DNA from: Bacteroides sp. OF04-15BH
GTDB lineage: Bacteria > Bacteroidota > Bacteroidia > Bacteroidales > Bacteroidaceae
Length of the DNA: 64,000 nt
Reading direction: 5' to 3'
Assembly: GCF_003477995.1 (NCBI RefSeq)
Contig: NZ_QUEM01000011.1
Location: 39,578 to 103,577 of the forward strand
The notes under the pieces were generated by a model. It saw only the letters and a list, made by a program, of their open reading frames with translations. It ran no database searches and was not told the DNA's origin. Numbering within the stretch: position 1 is the first letter of the stretch; each line of letters opens with the position of its first letter. Positions 62,972-64,000 of the stretch are shown piece by piece. A program made the translations under genes and the position numbers.

Positions 62972-64000
62972 GTCTGGAGTGGGCGGGAGTGTTTTCGGAA
63001 AATCTTCGGTTGTGGGGATGATGGGGAATTTTCAATGGGAATTTTGCAAAACAGAGAATATGCCTTGACGAACTACGTTCCATTGCGATGTGTCGTTTGT
63101 AAAGGGCTATTTTCCCAGCTCTAGACTTCGCCCGAAATCTTTTTTCAAATCATCCTGATGATTTGAAAAAAGCATTGGGATGAACTGAAAAAATGATCTC
63201 AATCATTTTTTTGGGGGGGACGGAGCCGTTTTTTCCGGTGTTTCGAAATATATTATTAGAAAAGATGAGTTTTTTATTTGTTGTCCATACTTATATATAA
63301 GAGTAGAGAGTACGACAAGATGAAGGGGGCGTTCTGAAAAGATGCAGATGGTTGAAGCGAAGGTGGTGAAACACTGTCTTTGAAAAGGTGAACCTAGCAT
63401 TTGAAACTAGAGAACCTTGAATGATAGAGTCTTTCAGAGCGCAATGTGCTGAAGATTTTCTGGATTATTTTCTTAGAAAGGGGTTATATTGGCTTTTAAT
63501 CGTTTTGATATTCCTCTTTTTAAAGGGTTATAATTGCAGACAGTAACTTTGGGGAGCGGTCATCTTTATCTTGACACACGCTCTTGTCGATATTCGGGGT
63601 ATTTATGGTTTAAAATTTAAGTCCGTATCTTAAGAAAGGAGTTTGGTGTAGCCTCTATCTTTTTGATTTTGTCGCTTCTGATTGGTGCCTTTGGAAATGA
63701 ACGGTGCTGTTGGCTGCCCCTTTTCTTCGGATAAATGAAACTTGCATTTTGGAGAATACTGGATTTTGATGATGGAAATACGCCTGTCTTGTAAGGCGGG
63801 ATGCGTTAGCTGGAATATCTGTGATAGACCCTGATTTTCGAAAAAAAGGAGCTCCCCTTGAAAAAGAATTGAATTTTTATTCATTTTTTTGTTGGCTTGA
63901 TTTTTAGTTTTAACAACCTGATTTTCATAAGTGTTATCAGTGGTGTAAAGCCGTTTTTCAGCCCTTTTTTCGATTTTTCTTTGAAAATTTTTCTCGAAAA
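62972..64000. other. 1-kb gene-free region after corA
   Basis: No frame here looks protein-coding: the few open frames are short, on the minus strand, with no start signals or family features. Repeat copy D is at 63140-63204. A TAACTTTG box at 63544-63551 has no gene after it and only a poor -33 match. The composition is AT-rich with G-rich patches (63211-63222). The window ends here. Confidence 0.6.
63140..63204. repeat. 22-bp-period intergenic repeat, copy D, with perfect palindrome
   Basis: CATCCTGATG (63151), CATTGGGATG (63173) and GATCTCAATC (63195), exactly 22 bp apart. The first unit lies in a perfect 32-bp palindrome (63140-63171; two 15-base arms around CT). Confidence 0.87.

Noticed and set aside
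63630-63884. 84-codon minus-strand frame in the last kilobase
   Set aside because: No start context or promoter box, unusual composition, no family pattern; not supported as a gene.
1-64000. Search for insertion sequences, prophage, integrase, toxin-antitoxin or defence systems
   Set aside because: None of the reading frames shows transposase, integrase, phage structural, restriction or toxin motifs; the window looks like stable core chromosome.

Overview
The window is chromosomal DNA from a member of the Bacteroidota, order Bacteroidales, probably a Bacteroides/Phocaeicola-like gut species. Four things point there. Nearly every intergenic start region carries the Bacteroidota sigma-ABfr signature TAnnTTTG (often with a TTTG-like box 19-20 bp upstream). 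Genes lack Shine-Dalgarno sequences. The families are typical of the group: DUF4105, DUF4837, DUF4922, DUF4369, LptE-like, a ~1100-residue SecA with a C-terminal zinc motif, GH109 and GH95-like enzymes. ECF sigma/anti-sigma/Spy-like cassettes are also present. The content is mostly housekeeping; I see no insertion sequence, prophage, CRISPR array, integrase or polysaccharide-utilisation locus.

Layout. 1-5.6 kb: end of a DUF4105 membrane protein, a phosphatase-fold protein that has lost its active site, then secA. 5.7-9.6 kb: a small conserved protein, pfkA (minus) and rpsA. 9.6-14 kb: RNase Z, a tiny secreted protein that is almost only a secretion-tail-like domain, an L,D-transpeptidase lipoprotein, and an ECF sigma / membrane anti-sigma / Spy-like trio. 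14-18.8 kb: a probable small RNA, a BadF-type sugar kinase, valS, mazG. 19.6-26.3 kb (minus): GH109, then an operon of a two-domain glycosyltransferase, a DUF4922-SpoIID fusion and an AmpG-like permease, which I read as a candidate muropeptide handling system. 26.4-30.7 kb (plus): rlmN, DUF4837 lipoprotein, pdxA, flippase-like membrane protein. 30.9-32.5 kb (minus): cytidylyltransferase plus CDP-alcohol transferase. 32.7-36.4 kb (plus): sigma-54 activator, lptE, TPR protein, secG, a TlpA-like redoxin. 36.5-41.5 kb (minus): two tRNA-His genes, folD, ffh, a GH95-like enzyme. 41.6-43.7 kb: LysR regulator and YeiH transporter. 43.8-44.9 kb (minus): DUF2752 and two dispanin-like proteins. 45.1-47 kb: queuosine cluster (transporter, queC, queF). 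47-48.8 kb: dnaX. 48.9-50.4 kb: FtsB/DivIC-like protein, small membrane protein, DUF4369 lipoprotein. 50.5-54.8 kb (minus): pyrC, a stand-alone MetH activation domain, a metallophosphoesterase, plsC. 54.9-63 kb: TlpA-like lipoprotein, a second Spy-like protein, histidine phosphatase, mfd, DPM synthase, nitroreductase, corA. The last kilobase holds no gene I can support.

The most unusual things seen are: (1) a dispersed intergenic repeat with five copies, made of 10-bp CATYNNRATG units spaced exactly 22 bp apart, always downstream of genes and in four cases between convergent genes, with central bases that covary so hairpins are kept; (2) two nearly identical 29-bp promoter-like elements (26/29) that link the anti-sigma gene to a distant second Spy-like gene and so suggest an ECF regulon; (3) an orphan minus-strand promoter and terminator that define a ~85-nt small RNA; (4) the phosphatase-fold protein next to secA that lacks nearly all catalytic residues; (5) the HIT/GalT-like + SpoIID fusion without a signal peptide beside an AmpG-like importer.
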